The position numbers and the translations under genes were made by a program. This document shows, one piece after another, positions 24,390 through 34,442 of a stretch of DNA of 64,000 nucleotides. Numbering within the stretch: position 1 is the first letter of the stretch; every line of letters starts with the position of its first letter. The stretch is taken from contig NW_024736071.1 in assembly GCF_018991925.1 (NCBI RefSeq), forward strand, positions 13,199,758-13,263,757, given 5' to 3'. Origin of the DNA: Homarus americanus. Lineage: Eukaryota; Arthropoda; Malacostraca; Decapoda; Nephropidae. A model generated the notes under the pieces. That model was not told the DNA's origin, searched no databases, and worked only from the letters and a program-made list of their open reading frames with translations.

Positions 24390-24662
24390 CTGTCTCGGGA
24401 GGTTTTTCGTTGCTGCTCAGTCAGAGAACAGTTTTGCAAGTCTCTCGGCTTCCTCTTCTGGGTTGGGATGGGTTGGTGGTGGTGGTGTTGCCTTCCCAGA
24501 TGCCCTTCGGATCTGGGCCCACAATTTGCCAAGGGAGGTGTGCTCGTTCAGTTCGGAGCACCACTTGAGCCAGCTTGCGTTTTTTATTTCTTCCTTCTCT
24601 TCCCTGGTATCCTTAACTATGACTTGCAGGAGATGTCTGTTTGTTTCCGTGGGATGTCTCCT

Positions 24663-25403
24663 TTAGTTTCTTCGGGCCAGGTTCACTCTGTGGTTGAGTT
24701 CTTTCACCCTGGGACAGTAGTACCAGTAATCATTGTACTGTCTTGATGTGGGTTTTGTTTTTGGGATAGCCTCTTCTGCCGTTTGGTGAAACGCCTCGAC
24801 CAATTGTTGGTGGAGGGTTGTCTCGTCCACGGGTGCTGCGCCGGCCGGCTGTGATTTTTCGCTCCACTTAGCCAGGTGTTTCTTGAAGAGTCCCCAGTCT
24901 GGCTTTTGGGTATTGTATCTCCATCTCGGCGGGGGTGGAGTGGGGAGTTTGTTCACCTTCAGCGTTGTTAGGGTGGCGAAGTGGTCGCTGGTCAGCGTGG
25001 GGTGTAGCTGCCAGGAGGCCAAAGGCTGTAGTGCACTGGAGACGAAGGTTGGATCTAGCCTTCCTCCCCTAATGTGGGTGGGCTCTCCGGTGTTCAGGAG
25101 GCAGATCTCGGGTGTGTCTTGAAAGGTGGTGTATAGGTGTAGGCCGTCTTCATTTGTGGGGCTTACCGAGCTTAGGAAGGGATGATGTGCGTTGAAATCC
25201 CCTCCTATGAGTGTGGCGTGGTCAGCGGCTGAAGCGAATAATTGAGTCGCCTCCAGTGAGCCCCTTGGGTTCTTGTAGATGTTGTGAACAGTTAATTCCC
25301 GTTCTTGGAGGGTTACTTTGACGGCCTGTGTCTCGATGTTTTCCCCACATGGAAATTGCTGCATGACCTCGGAGGAGGGTATGCTTGACTTGACCAAGAT
25401 CAT
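24663..25403 (-). pseudogene. I/R1-like LINE APE endonuclease
   Basis: Shows the later half of an APE nuclease: VHNIYKNPRGS, ATLIGGDFNAHHPFLSS (GDFNxxH catalytic site intact), a RGGRLDPTFVSS-like segment (usual DxxF site) and LTSDHFATLTTL (SDH site intact). It then runs into the linker (YNDYWYYCPRVKELNHRVN). The N-terminal catalytic Asn/Glu region lies upstream at about 25400-25550 in broken frames. Confidence 0.88.
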
Positions 25404-25550
25404 ACATCCTCTTGTTGACGCCTGCGTGAAATGCCTCCTGTATGTCTAGTAACCACTGAATTTGAAACAGTGGTGTTCTTGTAGAAGTGTTTCTTGTAGC
25501 AGTATAATGTCAAGCTTGTCCTTGGCTGCTGCTTCTTGCAGGAGGTGTTC

Positions 25551-26399
25551 TTATTCTTGATGCCCTGAGCATTCCACGTAAGGATGTTCAGGGTGCTGAT
25601 GTTTTCCCACCACTTTCAGCGGGGACTTCTGGTGGTCCTTGATGGAAATGTTCAGGTCCGATTCCGACTGGATCAGGTTCATATCTTCTTGTTCTGTGGT
25701 TTTTGCCTTCTGGGCTGTGGTTCGGTTCAGGGGAGTTGAAACGTCCAATTTCTTTCTGGGAGCTGTCGGTATCTTTGGTTCTCTGGTGGCCTTTTTTGGT
25801 GTAGAGTGTACCTCGGCTGTCACTCGTGTGGGGACCGGCGTGGCTTCCTCCACTAAGGTGGCTGGAGCTGTGGCGACTTGCCCGATGACGCTCCCCATGA
25901 GTGTTTGGAGCTGTGTGGGTTGGATCTTGTGGCCCAGTTGTCCGGCTAGGCCCGACGCGAAGGTTGTCAGTACCTTGGCTAGGTCTGATACGTGTATCAT
26001 TCCTTCTGGTGCCTTGGTGTGTGGTTCTTTTATCTTTCTCGTGGTTGTCGTTGTCTGCTGCTTGGGTGGCTGAGGTGTGGCCGTAGTGAGGCCAGGAAAC
26101 TGGGCTGCACTTTGGGTGTTGACCGGCTGAGGAGGTTGGCCTTGTTGTTTTGGCCTTTGGGTTCCCCACACGAAGGTACTTGGTGGGGCTGGTGTGCAGG
26201 TGGTAGGGGCCGGTCTTGCTGCTGGTCGGTTTGCCTGGACCCTCTTTGTCCTCTCGGAGCATCCAGGGTTCCAGGCGTGGTGTTTGCCCCCGCAGTTGGC
26301 ACACTTGGGGGCAATTTTTCTCCATTTTTCAACTTGGTGAGGCAGGAGTGTGTGTCGTGCTTCTGCATGCAGACTGCGCAGATTTCCTTGTACGTGCAC
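25551..26399 (-). pseudogene. LINE ORF1 (gag-like) with zinc knuckle
   Basis: The frame starts at the 5' edge of the element. Near residues 34-48 it has CANCGGKHHAWNPGC, the C-x2-C-x3-H-x6-C knuckle of R1/Jockey/I-type gag proteins. A long Pro/Thr/Gln-rich linker follows, then a C-terminal segment with DLAKVLTTFASGLAGQLG. Such proteins coat the element RNA. The N-terminus may be missing, since only about 30 residues precede the knuckle and the family usually has more upstream. A second overlapping frame of similar length is a shadow. Confidence 0.82.
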
Positions 26400-26655
26400 C
26401 TTTGCTATAAACAGATGAAATGTACCGGGAATTCCCCCACCACACTGCCATCATTCTGTCACTTTATGTAACTTGCTGACAAAACTCATGACCCTTCAGG
26501 CTTCCACGCCCTTAATGCATGAGTCATAAAGGCAAGCATGAACTTAGCGTGCTTCCCAGTTGGGCATTGTAAACGCTTTTGCGCTTCACCTTGCACAGGA
26601 TGTAAGGGGGTGCCCAATAAACTAGCCCCCTCCGGGGTAATCTGTAAAAAAAAAA
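26399..26655 (+). repeat. left arm of fold-back repeat (A-tailed)
   Basis: Starts around CATAAACAGAT-like sequence, passes CACTTTATGTAACTTGC and GCGCTTCACCTTGCACAGGA, continues GGGGGTGCCCAATAAACTAG and ends in an A-run (about 26646-26656). It is present again, reversed, at 26906-27160. The CACAGGATG...GTGC.CAATAAA segment is also found at the 3' end of the LINE at 29.2 kb, so it is probably a LINE-derived 3' tail. Confidence 0.88.
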
Positions 26656-26689
26656 AGAATCCATAGACCTAGTCTCTCGGCGTAGCTGG

Positions 26690-26905
26690 CTGTACGGGGA
26701 GGCGCTTGTGGTAGAAGCGGTATCGCTCTTGCCTCGCAAGCAAGATGTCTTGAGTTCGATTCCCGGGCAGGCGGAAGTTGTTTGGACACTCTTCCTAGCC
26801 CCCTTGGTCCCCGTTCACCTAGCAGTAAGTAGGTACCTGTTGTACATCGAAAGGTTGCGAATTCGTATTCAGGGAAAGTTGTTGGAGCTTCTAAACTTGG
26901 AACAG
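26690..26905 (+). mobile_element. tRNA-derived SINE
   Basis: The head holds perfect RNA polymerase III boxes: A box TGGTAGAAGCG (26709-26719) and B box AGTTCGATTCC (about 26753-26763). Between them a hairpin (CTTGC-CTCGCAA-GCAAG) gives a 7-base loop with CGC at anticodon positions, pointing to a tRNA-Ala-like source. The D-arm to anticodon spacing is too long and the T-stem is weak, so it is not a working tRNA. The body has TTCACCTAGCAGTAAGTAGG, which I associate with decapod SINEs, and ends in TTGGAGCTTCTAAACTTGGA before the opposed poly-T. Confidence 0.85.
26709..26763 (+). promoter_or_regulatory. internal Pol III promoter (A and B boxes)
   Basis: TGGTAGAAGCG fits the A-box consensus TRGYNNARNNG and AGTTCGATTCC fits the B-box consensus RGTTCRANTCC at every position. 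Transcription would run to the right, into the reversed repeat arm; the T-run at about 26907-26913 would be the first terminator. Confidence 0.75.
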
Positions 26906-27160
26906 ATTTTTTTACAGATTGCCCACGAGGGGCTAGTTTATTGGGCACCCCCTTACATCCTGTGCAAGGTGAAGCGCAGAAGCGTTTACAGTGCCCAACT
27001 GGGAAGCATGCGGAGTCCGTGCTTGCCTTTATGACTCGTGCATTAAGGGCGTAAAAGGCCTGAAGGGTCCTGGGTTTTGTCCGCAAGTTACATAAAGTGA
27101 TAATGATGAGTGTATGGGGGGAAAATTCCCGGTACAATTTATCTGTTTATGGCAAAGTGT
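26906..27160 (-). repeat. right arm of fold-back repeat
   Basis: Reverse complement of 26399-26655 over its whole length with scattered differences. Its A-tail (poly-T on this strand, about 26907-26913) faces the SINE. The arms can pair into a hairpin of about 250 bp with the SINE in the loop. Open frames on the minus strand across here are not genes. Confidence 0.88.
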
Positions 27161-27650
27161 AGCAGGTCCCTAATAATGTCAAGTGCCAGGCCTGTCACTA
27201 GGAGGAGGGATGTCTGGTCAGGGAGGGAAGAGGTGCCACCCCTGTTGGGGGAGGTCATAGGGCAGATGAGGATGTGGTGAAAGAGGGTGTGAGAGTCTGT
27301 TGACCACAAAGTTTACAAACAGTGTGGCCAGGCTCAGGGTTGCCAATGTACTAGGCGTGGTGAAGTACAGTGGGGATGGAGGTGATATGGTGTGGTGGGG
27401 CAGGTACAGTAGGGGTGGGGGGAGGCACATAGGTAGTGACAACATTGAGGGACACACCTTTTAGTGTAATTGTGATGGTGTGTTCCTTGATATGTCGGTG
27501 GGGTACAGGTAGCCGGGGGTGGTGTCCTCGGGTCCAGGTAGCCCTGGTGGAGACAGCTCAGACACGGGAGCTTGCGGTGGTTGGAACTAACACAATCCGG
27601 AGGAGTGGTGACCCGAGGATCACACACCAAACACAGACAAAAAAAAAAAT
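27161..27650. other. unrecognised GT-rich sequence
   Basis: Strongly strand-biased (GTGG/GGTG on plus). Open frames on both strands are compositional. An A-run at about 27640-27650 may be the tail of an older element. Confidence 0.4.
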
Positions 27651-27689
27651 ACGTGCGCTATGCGCTAACCAAATAAACGCAGTCGTGTA

Positions 27690-29310
27690 AAGCCACGGCA
27701 CTATCTCTCCCACTACAATTCCCTTCCTAACCTCCATGCTCCTTCCTCTGAAAGAACTAGGTATACCCAGTGTTAAAGATAGAATAATTGAAGTCAAACT
27801 CATGATAGCCCTGAGGCTTCTGCGTGGTGATCCTGATAACATTGTTTCCTTAAAATTGCTAGAATGTATGAACCATGGGACTACTGAGCCTAAATGGATC
27901 CAAACTACAGCTACACATATGAAGATGTTTGGACTAGACCACCTGTACAAAGTTGAGACACAACAGCGCTTCATGCCACCCTGGCGGACAGTTCCCTTCG
28001 ATATCACAATACCGACGTATCCGCCTAAAAAATTAATGATACAAAGCATTTATCTTCAACACACTGCCAAATTGAGAGGTCTTGAACACATACACACTCT
28101 ACAGACTGATGATAATATCACACAGACCATCTACACTGATGGATCTCTACACACCGCCTGTGGGAGGGCTGGAAGTGCTATTGTTGTGACTCAACCTGAC
28201 GGTAATATAATTGAGAAAGGAGTTAGAATTAACAACTGGGCATCCACTCTACAAACTGAATTAGTTGCCATACTCACAGCTATTAAATTCATTGAAACCA
28301 TTGTTACTGACAGTCTCATCATCACTGACTCTCTATCCTCACTACTTGCCCTTGGCACCCTCGACTCAGGTTGTCACGCTCTTGTCTCTGAAGCCAGACA
28401 CAAATATGCGTGCCTTGTTGACCGGGGTGTCAAGGTCAAACTGTTGTGGATCCCCTCTCACATAGGCCTCATAAAACATGACAGAGTTGATGCCCTCGCC
28501 AAACTCGCGTCTAACAAAGACACCGTTCAATACAATTTGGGTCTGTCAAAAAGAACCCTTAAAATTGTAATTAGGAAAGAACTTATTGATGAGTTTGACG
28601 CAAGTAGACAAGTGCAAACAGGCACGAGTCGATCCATAGGTTACCATGATGAGATGTATCAAGTGAAACATGTATATGGAGCAAGTAACAAGATCACTAC
28701 ATTACAAGATGTTGTAACCGCTAGATTAAGGTTAGGATATAAGTACCTTTGGCAGTATGTTCCTCAAGCAGATGTAAACAAAACTAAATGTAAAGTGTGT
28801 GGCCATACATATGGCCACACACTTGAACACTACGTCCTCGACTGTGTGAAGATAGAACCTTTTAGGGACAGGTCCAAGCACACTGTGTGTGAAATGGCAC
28901 AACACTTCATCTCTAATGGCAAGATAGCCGACATATTAAGATTGTATCCACTTTTTTGCACTTAGTAACTATATCAATTCTCATGTACAGAACCAAATAC
29001 GCAATGTACTTGAATACCTCCCACGTAAATGTGAATAACAAAGTGTGAGGCCAGACATACTGCCTCACACGCCTGTACTCACGCATTTGTGAATAAGTTA
29101 CCCTTTATGTATAGAACTAAACAAATAATGTAAATGAAATAATGTGTAACATTCAGTGCCATAATATCCTGACAACGGGGGTTAATTATTATGACCCGTT
29201 GTAAACCCTACTCTGTAATCCTTTTGTGCTACTGCTCACAGGATGAGTGTGGGGTGCACAATAAAGTAGCCGCTGCAAGCGGCAAAATAAAAAATCAATG
29301 TCATCTTCCC
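27690..29310 (+). mobile_element. I-type LINE 3' part, copy 2 with intact C-terminal ORF
   Basis: An open frame (27736-28965) carries the RT-distal linker, a complete RNase H (IYTDGS, LQTELVAI, IITDSLSSL, WIPSHIG, HDRVDALAKLA) and the C-terminal motif CKVCGHTYGHTLEHYVLDC (C-x2-C-x9-H-x4-C), then about 340 bp of 3' non-coding sequence ending with CTCACAGGATGAGTGTGGGG, CAATAAA and an A-rich end near 29300. The RT and endonuclease are missing, so it is a 5'-truncated insertion. Bases 27775-28802 are the near-identical partner of 1258-2284. The 3' end resembles the A-tailed repeat arms at 26.4-27.2 kb. Confidence 0.9.
27736..28965 (+). CDS. LINE ORF2 C-terminal fragment: RNase H plus zinc motif
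   Basis: An uninterrupted frame of 409 codons to a natural stop. The ATG is an internal methionine of a longer polyprotein, so no real start is implied. RNase H (about residues 130-260) has all four expected acidic/histidine positions and would degrade RNA in RNA-DNA hybrids during retrotransposition. The Cys/His motif is about 40 residues from the end. Without an RT it cannot move itself. Confidence 0.85.
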   Translation: MLLPLKELGIPSVKDRIIEVKLMIALRLLRGDPDNIVSLKLLECMNHGTTEPKWIQTTATHMKMFGLDHLYKVETQQRFMPPWRTVPFDITIPTYPPKKLMIQSIYLQHTAKLRGLEHIHTLQTDDNITQTIYTDGSLHTACGRAGSAIVVTQPDGNIIEKGVRINNWASTLQTELVAILTAIKFIETIVTDSLIITDSLSSLLALGTLDSGCHALVSEARHKYACLVDRGVKVKLLWIPSHIGLIKHDRVDALAKLASNKDTVQYNLGLSKRTLKIVIRKELIDEFDASRQVQTGTSRSIGYHDEMYQVKHVYGASNKITTLQDVVTARLRLGYKYLWQYVPQADVNKTKCKVCGHTYGHTLEHYVLDCVKIEPFRDRSKHTVCEMAQHFISNGKIADILRLYPLFCT

Positions 29311-29511
29311 CACTCTCCCTTTCGCTACCAACAACTTTTGGAGCTTCTAAACTTGGAAACCTGTACACTGATTGGCTGGTAGGCGTGCGGCCGGAGCTCA
29401 GTTGGGAGTTGTAGGAGAGAGGATTCACTACAGTGGTAGGGGGCTCTCATAATGTTTCACGAGTGATATTTAATCTTCGGACAAAACCGCGACACTTTTG
29501 TCTTTGATTGT

Positions 29512-30461
29512 ACATCATACAATTAAACATAAAACTAAACGTACATCATACAACTAAAACATACTTCATATAACTAAAACATACATCATACAACTAAAAC
29601 ATACACCATACAAATAGAACATACATCATACAACTAAACCATACATCATACAACTAAAACATACATCATGCAACTAAAACATACATCATACAACTAAAAC
29701 ATACATCATACAACTAAAACATACATCATACAACTAAAACATACATCATACAACTAAAACATACATCATACAACTAAAACATACACCATACAAATAGAAC
29801 ATACATCATACAACTAAACCATACATCATACAACTAAAACATACATCATACAACTAAAACATACATCATGCAACTAAAACATACATCATACAACTAAAAC
29901 ATACATCATACAACTAAAACATACATCATACAACTAAAACATACACCATACAACTAAAACATACATCATGCAAGTAAAAAAAAATCATACAACTAAACAT
30001 TCATCATACAACTAAACATGCATCATACAACTAAACGTACATCATGCAACTAAACGTACATCATACAACTAAACGTACATCATGCAACTAAACGTACATC
30101 ATACAACTAAACGTACATCATACAACTAAACGTACATCATACAGCTAAACGTACATCATACTACTAAACGTACATCATACTACTAAACATACATCATACA
30201 GCTAAACGTTCATCATACAGCTAAATATACAACTAAACGTACATCATACAACTAAACGTACATCATACAACTAAACGCACATCATACAGCTAAACGTACA
30301 TCATACTACTAAACGTACATCATACAGCTAAACGTACATCATACAGCTAAACGTACATCATACAAGTAAACATATATCATACAACTGAATATACATCATA
30401 CAAGTAAACATATATCATACAACTGAATATACATCATACAGCTAAACATACATCATACAAC
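29512..30461 (+). repeat. 19-20-bp minisatellite, left block
   Basis: Near 29515-29995 the unit is 20 bp (ACATACATCATACAACTAAA type); from about 30000 it is 19 bp (ACATCATACAACTAAACGT type). A 180-bp segment is duplicated in register (marked by ACACCATACAAATAGAAC at about 29603 and 29783), so the array grew by multi-unit steps. There are no unique spacers, so it is not a CRISPR array. Confidence 0.95.
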
Positions 30462-30465
30462 AACT

Positions 30466-31140
30466 TGTTACGAACCACGCCACCAATTGTCATGATCTAC
30501 CTACCCAGCACTACGAACCACGCCATCTATTGTCCTAATCTACCTACCCAGCACTACGAACCACGCCATCTATTGTCCTAATCTACCTACCCAGCACCAC
30601 GAGCAACGCCATCTAGGGACGAAACCCGAGTATGACTACTCTTAGTTACCACTCCGGGGTTTCCCTTCTCCATATCCTGGTTGTTGCGTCACCTCCTCAA
30701 AGTCTTCTTCGTCAGCTCCAGTTCGAGGAGAGTTCAGTTCACTCTGGGAAGTGACCACAGGATCACTTATCCTGGAAACCTACGGCACAGTGACTACCTA
30801 CCGTCTTCTACAATACTCAGCCTTACTCGTCAGCCATCTCAGCTCCGCACTTAAGTATTTGTAATCTTATATTGCCTCCCCCACGTCCACTTGCTTCAAA
30901 TTATTGTATGTTGTATAAATATGTATATACTGTTAATGTTTAGGTTAAGTATGGTTAAGGGTAAATTATAGATCGCTGAATATTTTGTTAAGGAATTTAT
31001 GGTACTTTATTATACACAACAAAAACTCACATCCTTTGTCTACCCTTTTATAGTCCGATTGTCTTTGTTTTTTTTATTGCTGTTGCCTGTTGGGATATGG
31101 GTAGACCTTTAACTATATTCTAAATCCCCAACTCGAAACA
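30466..31140. mobile_element. solo LTR of an LTR retrotransposon
   Basis: Begins TGTTACGA and ends TCGAAACA, a 7-of-8 inverted match with TG...CA termini. It is flanked by AACT on both sides (30462-30465 and 31141-31144), the 4-bp duplication expected of a gypsy-type integrase. It sits inside the minisatellite, which continues on both sides. A TATA-like element (GTATAAATATG) lies near 30912. A 43-bp unit (ACGAACCACGCC to CTACCTACCCAGCAC) is repeated about three times at 30469-30600. No internal genes are present, so the internal region was lost by LTR-LTR recombination. Confidence 0.82.
30469..30600. repeat. 43-bp direct repeats within the solo LTR
   Basis: Three successive units running from ACGAACCACGCC to CTACCTACCCAGCAC, differing at a few positions, with a partial fourth. 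Repeats near the 5' end of an LTR could be enhancer-like, but that is inference. Confidence 0.85.
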
Positions 31141-31478
31141 AACTAAACATACATTATGAAAATAAACATATATCATACAGCTAAACGTACATCATACAAC
31201 TAAACGTACATCATACAGCTAAACGTACATCATACATCTAAACGTACATCATGCAACTAAACGTACATCATGCAACTCAACGTACATCATACAACTAAGC
31301 ATACATCATACAACTAAGCATACATTATGAAAATAAACATACATCATACAACTAAACGTACATCATACAACTAAATGAATATCATACAACCTAAATGTAC
31401 ATCATACAACTAAATGAATATCATACAGCTAAGCATGCATCATACAAGTAAACATATATCATACAACTAAACATGGAA
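31141..31478 (+). repeat. 19-20-bp minisatellite, right block
   Basis: Resumes the same unit as the left block (ACGTACATCATACAACTAA type) with more variants (ACATTATGAAAATAA, AATGAATATCATACAAC). The two blocks were one array before the LTR inserted. Confidence 0.93.
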
Positions 31479-31583
31479 GGTAACACAAGACCTTAACGTA
31501 AAACTCGACCAAGGAACAAATACGGTACAGTACTATCAAGTTATTATTGATACCAGGAATTATAATTAATCATCAAGTTGAAT

Positions 31584-31588
<5 letters not shown>

Positions 31589-31636
<48 letters not shown>
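31589..31636. repeat. (CT)n microsatellite
   Basis: An uninterrupted CT run of about 24 units. Confidence 0.97.
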
Positions 31637-31639
<3 letters not shown>

Positions 31640-31914
31640 CTTCCTTTTCCACCTTTAACTTTCTCACCATCCTCTCCCTTCTGTCCCTTTATCAAACTGT
31701 TTTATTCTCTCTTTCGCAAGGCCAAGCGACACGTCAAAATTATTTTCTAGTATAATATTTACTCTGAATGACGTCAGACGCTAGCACTTGCTTATAATGC
31801 AGAGGATGCTGCGGAGGAGTCACAAACAGACGCACGAACGAGAAAGGTTCCCCTCTGAGACAGATGATGATGTATGACGACATAAGACAAATCCGACATA
31901 ACTGTTAACAGACG

Positions 31915-31918
<4 letters not shown>

Positions 31919-31968
<50 letters not shown>

Positions 31969-31987
31969 CTCTCTCTCTCTCTCTCTC
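31919..31987. repeat. (GT)n(CT)n compound microsatellite
   Basis: A GT run to about 31967 passes into CT to 31987, directly before the LINE fragment. One open frame runs through both, an artefact of fusion. Confidence 0.97.
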
Positions 31988-31989
31988 CA

Positions 31990-32785
31990 TCCAGCTTAAC
32001 GGCACTACCCTCTCTAATGTTACCCACTTTCGGTATCTCGGCTCCCACCTGTCCACCACTGCGGACATCGATGAAGAGATTCAACATCGGATCAGATGTG
32101 CATCTCAAGCCTTTGGCAGACTCAGTACCCGTGTCTTCAGCTGTTGGGAGCTGAAATTATCTACAAAGTTCCACGTACATCGAACAGTGGTCCTCCCCAC
32201 CCTGCTATATGGCAGCGAGACATGGGTCACATACAGGAGGCACATCAAGGCACTTGAAAACTTTCACTAACGTATTCTGCGTTCCATCCTCCGAGTTCGC
32301 TGGGAAAACGAGAAAACAAATGCCAATATTCTCGCTGACACCAACTGTAGGAGCATCAAGGCTACCATTATCCATGAACAACTACGTTGGACTGGCCATG
32401 TTATCCGCATGAACGACAGTAGAATGCCAAAGCAGCTACTTTACAGTCACCGAACGAATAGTAAACATAACGCTGGCAGGAAACTGAAAAGGTAAAAGGA
32501 TGGTCTTAAGACAGACAAACCTGAAAAAAGTGCCAAATCGTCCCCCTCACCTGGTAGACGATCATTCCACACCGTAACGCATGGAGGAGCACCACACAAG
32601 GTGGCAATACTTTCGAGTTAACCCGACTGCATACCGAGGCAGACAAGCTCCAACACCGGAAAGATGCTGCCGCCGCCCCTCCCGCACTAGATGTAGCCGC
32701 CCCACACATGTGCAACATCTTTGAACGACACTGCCAGTCCCGTATCGTCCTCTTTAGTCACCTTAGAACTCACTCACGTACGTGA
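31990..32785 (+). mobile_element. LINE RT C-terminal fragment with HLRTH zinc finger
   Basis: Readable blocks: THFRYLGSHLSTTADIDEEI, CASQAFGRLSTRVF, HRTVVLPTLLYGSETW, YRRHIKALENFH, then (after a stop at about 32268) RILRSILRVRWENEKTNANI, IHEQLRWTGHVIRMNDSRMP. A broken stretch leads to a C2H2-like tail (CNIFERHC ... SHLRTHS) closing at the TGA 32783-32785. This is the thumb and C-terminus of an ORF2 type I recall as common in molluscs and crustaceans. Stops and frame shifts make it a relic. Confidence 0.85.
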
Positions 32786-32860
32786 CCTCCTTAATAACTC
32801 CTATAAATGTATCATAGCTGGATGATCGTCATACTGTACTCGATTTCGAGTGACAGCAAA

Positions 32861-32915
32861 GTAGTAGTAGTAGTAGTGTGTGTGTGTGTGTGTGTGTGAT
32901 GATAATAATAATAAT
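32861..32915. repeat. (GTA)n(GT)n(ATA)n compound repeat
   Basis: Three short simple-repeat types are joined, directly downstream of the LINE relic. Confidence 0.92.
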
Positions 32916-33736
32916 AACGGTTATTGTTAAATATAGCAGCCATTAGGCTGAAAAAATTCCAATGACATCAGAGGTACAGTACATATATAATGACACGGGG
33001 AAGGTCATTTAACGCGAAGTTTCATTACAGTGACAGTATAACAGTGAGATTGGCATGGAATGAACACACAAGTTATCTTCGAGTTGTTGATGATTTTTAC
33101 ATAAGTGAGAAAGGGGATGTTTTGGGGGCATCAGAACGTGGTCCTAAGGGCTTGTTCAAGGAGGTTGTGGTGTCGAACAGCAAGCAATTTACGGACGGGG
33201 ATCTCAGGTAGTAGCAGGTGACGGTGGCGAGGGTGGTGTAGTAACTTAGTACCTAACTGACAGATGAGGTCATGGTGATTTTTCAGAGAGTGGTACACGC
33301 CCTCTTCTGTAATTTCTTTAGGAGTCCTCGTTGTGTTGTAGTTAAGGAAAAAGACCAGACAAAGGAAATCTAGATGAGCTTAGGAAGTATGAAATGTTGT
33401 GCAAGCATTCAAGAGCTCAAAGGCTGGAACTCTGAGGCATTTGAAACGATGGGTGATGTGGAGACGATAGCTGGAAGATTTGACAGACGGTTGTACTGAG
33501 GGTGTACTTCCCACTTCAGTTTATCTACAGTGACGCCAGAGAGTTCGATAGAATTCAAAACCTGGAGTATGCTGGAGCTTAATGTAATGGAGGGAGGTGG
33601 GATATGGTTGATGGTGAACTGGTTGGTGGTGAACCAATCTTGGGAGACTGTTCAATATATTCTGGAGGATACTGTAGTTGGGAGCCGTGATGTTCACTCT
33701 GATGCAAAAGGTGGAATCGTCTTGATGTAAGGGCTC
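32916..33736. other. unrecognised sequence
   Basis: Two short plus-strand open frames (32990-33211, 33530-33730) match nothing I know. If the neighbouring GDFN-like fragment is a real LINE, part of this stretch could be its decayed continuation on the minus strand, but no RT motif was found. Confidence 0.4.
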
Positions 33737-34000
33737 TCACTCGTGGGTGGTCTTGGGAGCTGGAAACCAGAGCACTGTTAGGTGTGTACTATAGCCAATG
33801 GTCAAGCGTGTTTTGACTGCGTGTAGGAAGTTCTCAGCTTGTAATAGTAGCAGCTGTTGCCGAAGATGACTTGTGTCAATGTCATTAAAATCACCACAAA
33901 GCACTAGCTTGGTACATTGGGACCTAACTCGACAGTATACAGTATAATGGAGGCAGTGATATGGGGGTGGGCACGTGGTACAACTCATATGGTTGTTCAT
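33737..34000 (-). mobile_element. probable LINE endonuclease scrap
   Basis: An 87-codon minus-strand frame with CTKLVLCGDFNDIDTSHLRQ, the GDFN catalytic signature of an APE-type LINE endonuclease, followed by QLLLLQAENFLHAVKT. A later STHLTVL could be a decayed SDH site. No other domain is attached, so the assignment is tentative. Confidence 0.5.
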
Positions 34001-34406
34001 GCGATTATCACAGAGAGACTTTCAGTGTTATTAACTTAGTACCATCAATATTATAGCTACCCATTAGATAGGAGCTCAAAGAGACAGAATAAGCAAAAAA
34101 AACATCACGTACATTTTCCCATACGTACACTTTAATGACAGTTAGAGAGAATTTCATTATCATCATCAATCATCGTGTATGATCGTCAGTCATCGCCATA
34201 ATCGTGTGAGAATGCTGTGTGGCGTGTGTACATCATCCTCCCCACATCCTTCCAAGAGTGTGTTGTGTAACTTCATCCAAGTCAAGTAGTGTTGTAATGA
34301 AGAGAATAGTCAAGGTCACGATGAAGGTCACACACACACTCGTCACCGGAAGTGTTGATAGTCGGTGTGCTCCAGGATTCCTGGCTCTCCTTGGAGTGAC
34401 ACATAA

Positions 34407-34442
<36 letters not shown>

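Larger units (their letters stand above)
21824..26399 (-). mobile_element. near full-length I/R1-like LINE
   Basis: Minus-strand order: gag with zinc knuckle (25551-26399), APE endonuclease (24663-25403), RT (23505-24389), thumb (22623-23498), shortened RNase H (about 22500-22720), C-terminal Cys/His motif (about 22240-22320), and a 3' end in a trinucleotide tail read as (AAC)n on the minus strand (21826-21842). A terminal trinucleotide tail and an RNase H domain are typical of I-clade elements. Four or more frame breaks between segments show it is inactive, but domain order is complete. The 5' edge abuts the fold-back repeat starting near 26399. Confidence 0.9.

Noticed and set aside
24253..24746. 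Plus-strand open frames of up to 151 codons
   Set aside because: Antisense shadows of the minus-strand LINE linker and RT, which carry recognisable domains.
25588..26471. Alternative minus- and plus-strand frames over the gag region
   Set aside because: Shadows; only the 25551-26399 minus frame has a zinc knuckle.
26698..26775. Functional tRNA-Ala gene
   Set aside because: A and B boxes and an anticodon hairpin are present, but arm spacing is wrong and the acceptor and T stems do not pair well; a SINE body follows.
26622..27137. 171-codon minus-strand frame
   Set aside because: Crosses the SINE and the fold-back arm; no domain, and composition follows the repeats.
27558..28049. Minus-strand frame of 163 codons
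   Set aside because: Antisense to the I-type LINE ORF; a related antisense frame (1176-1571) appears at copy 1, as expected for a shadow.
29512..31478. CRISPR-like array
   Set aside because: Units are 19-20 bp, contiguous and have no unique spacers; the genome is eukaryotic.
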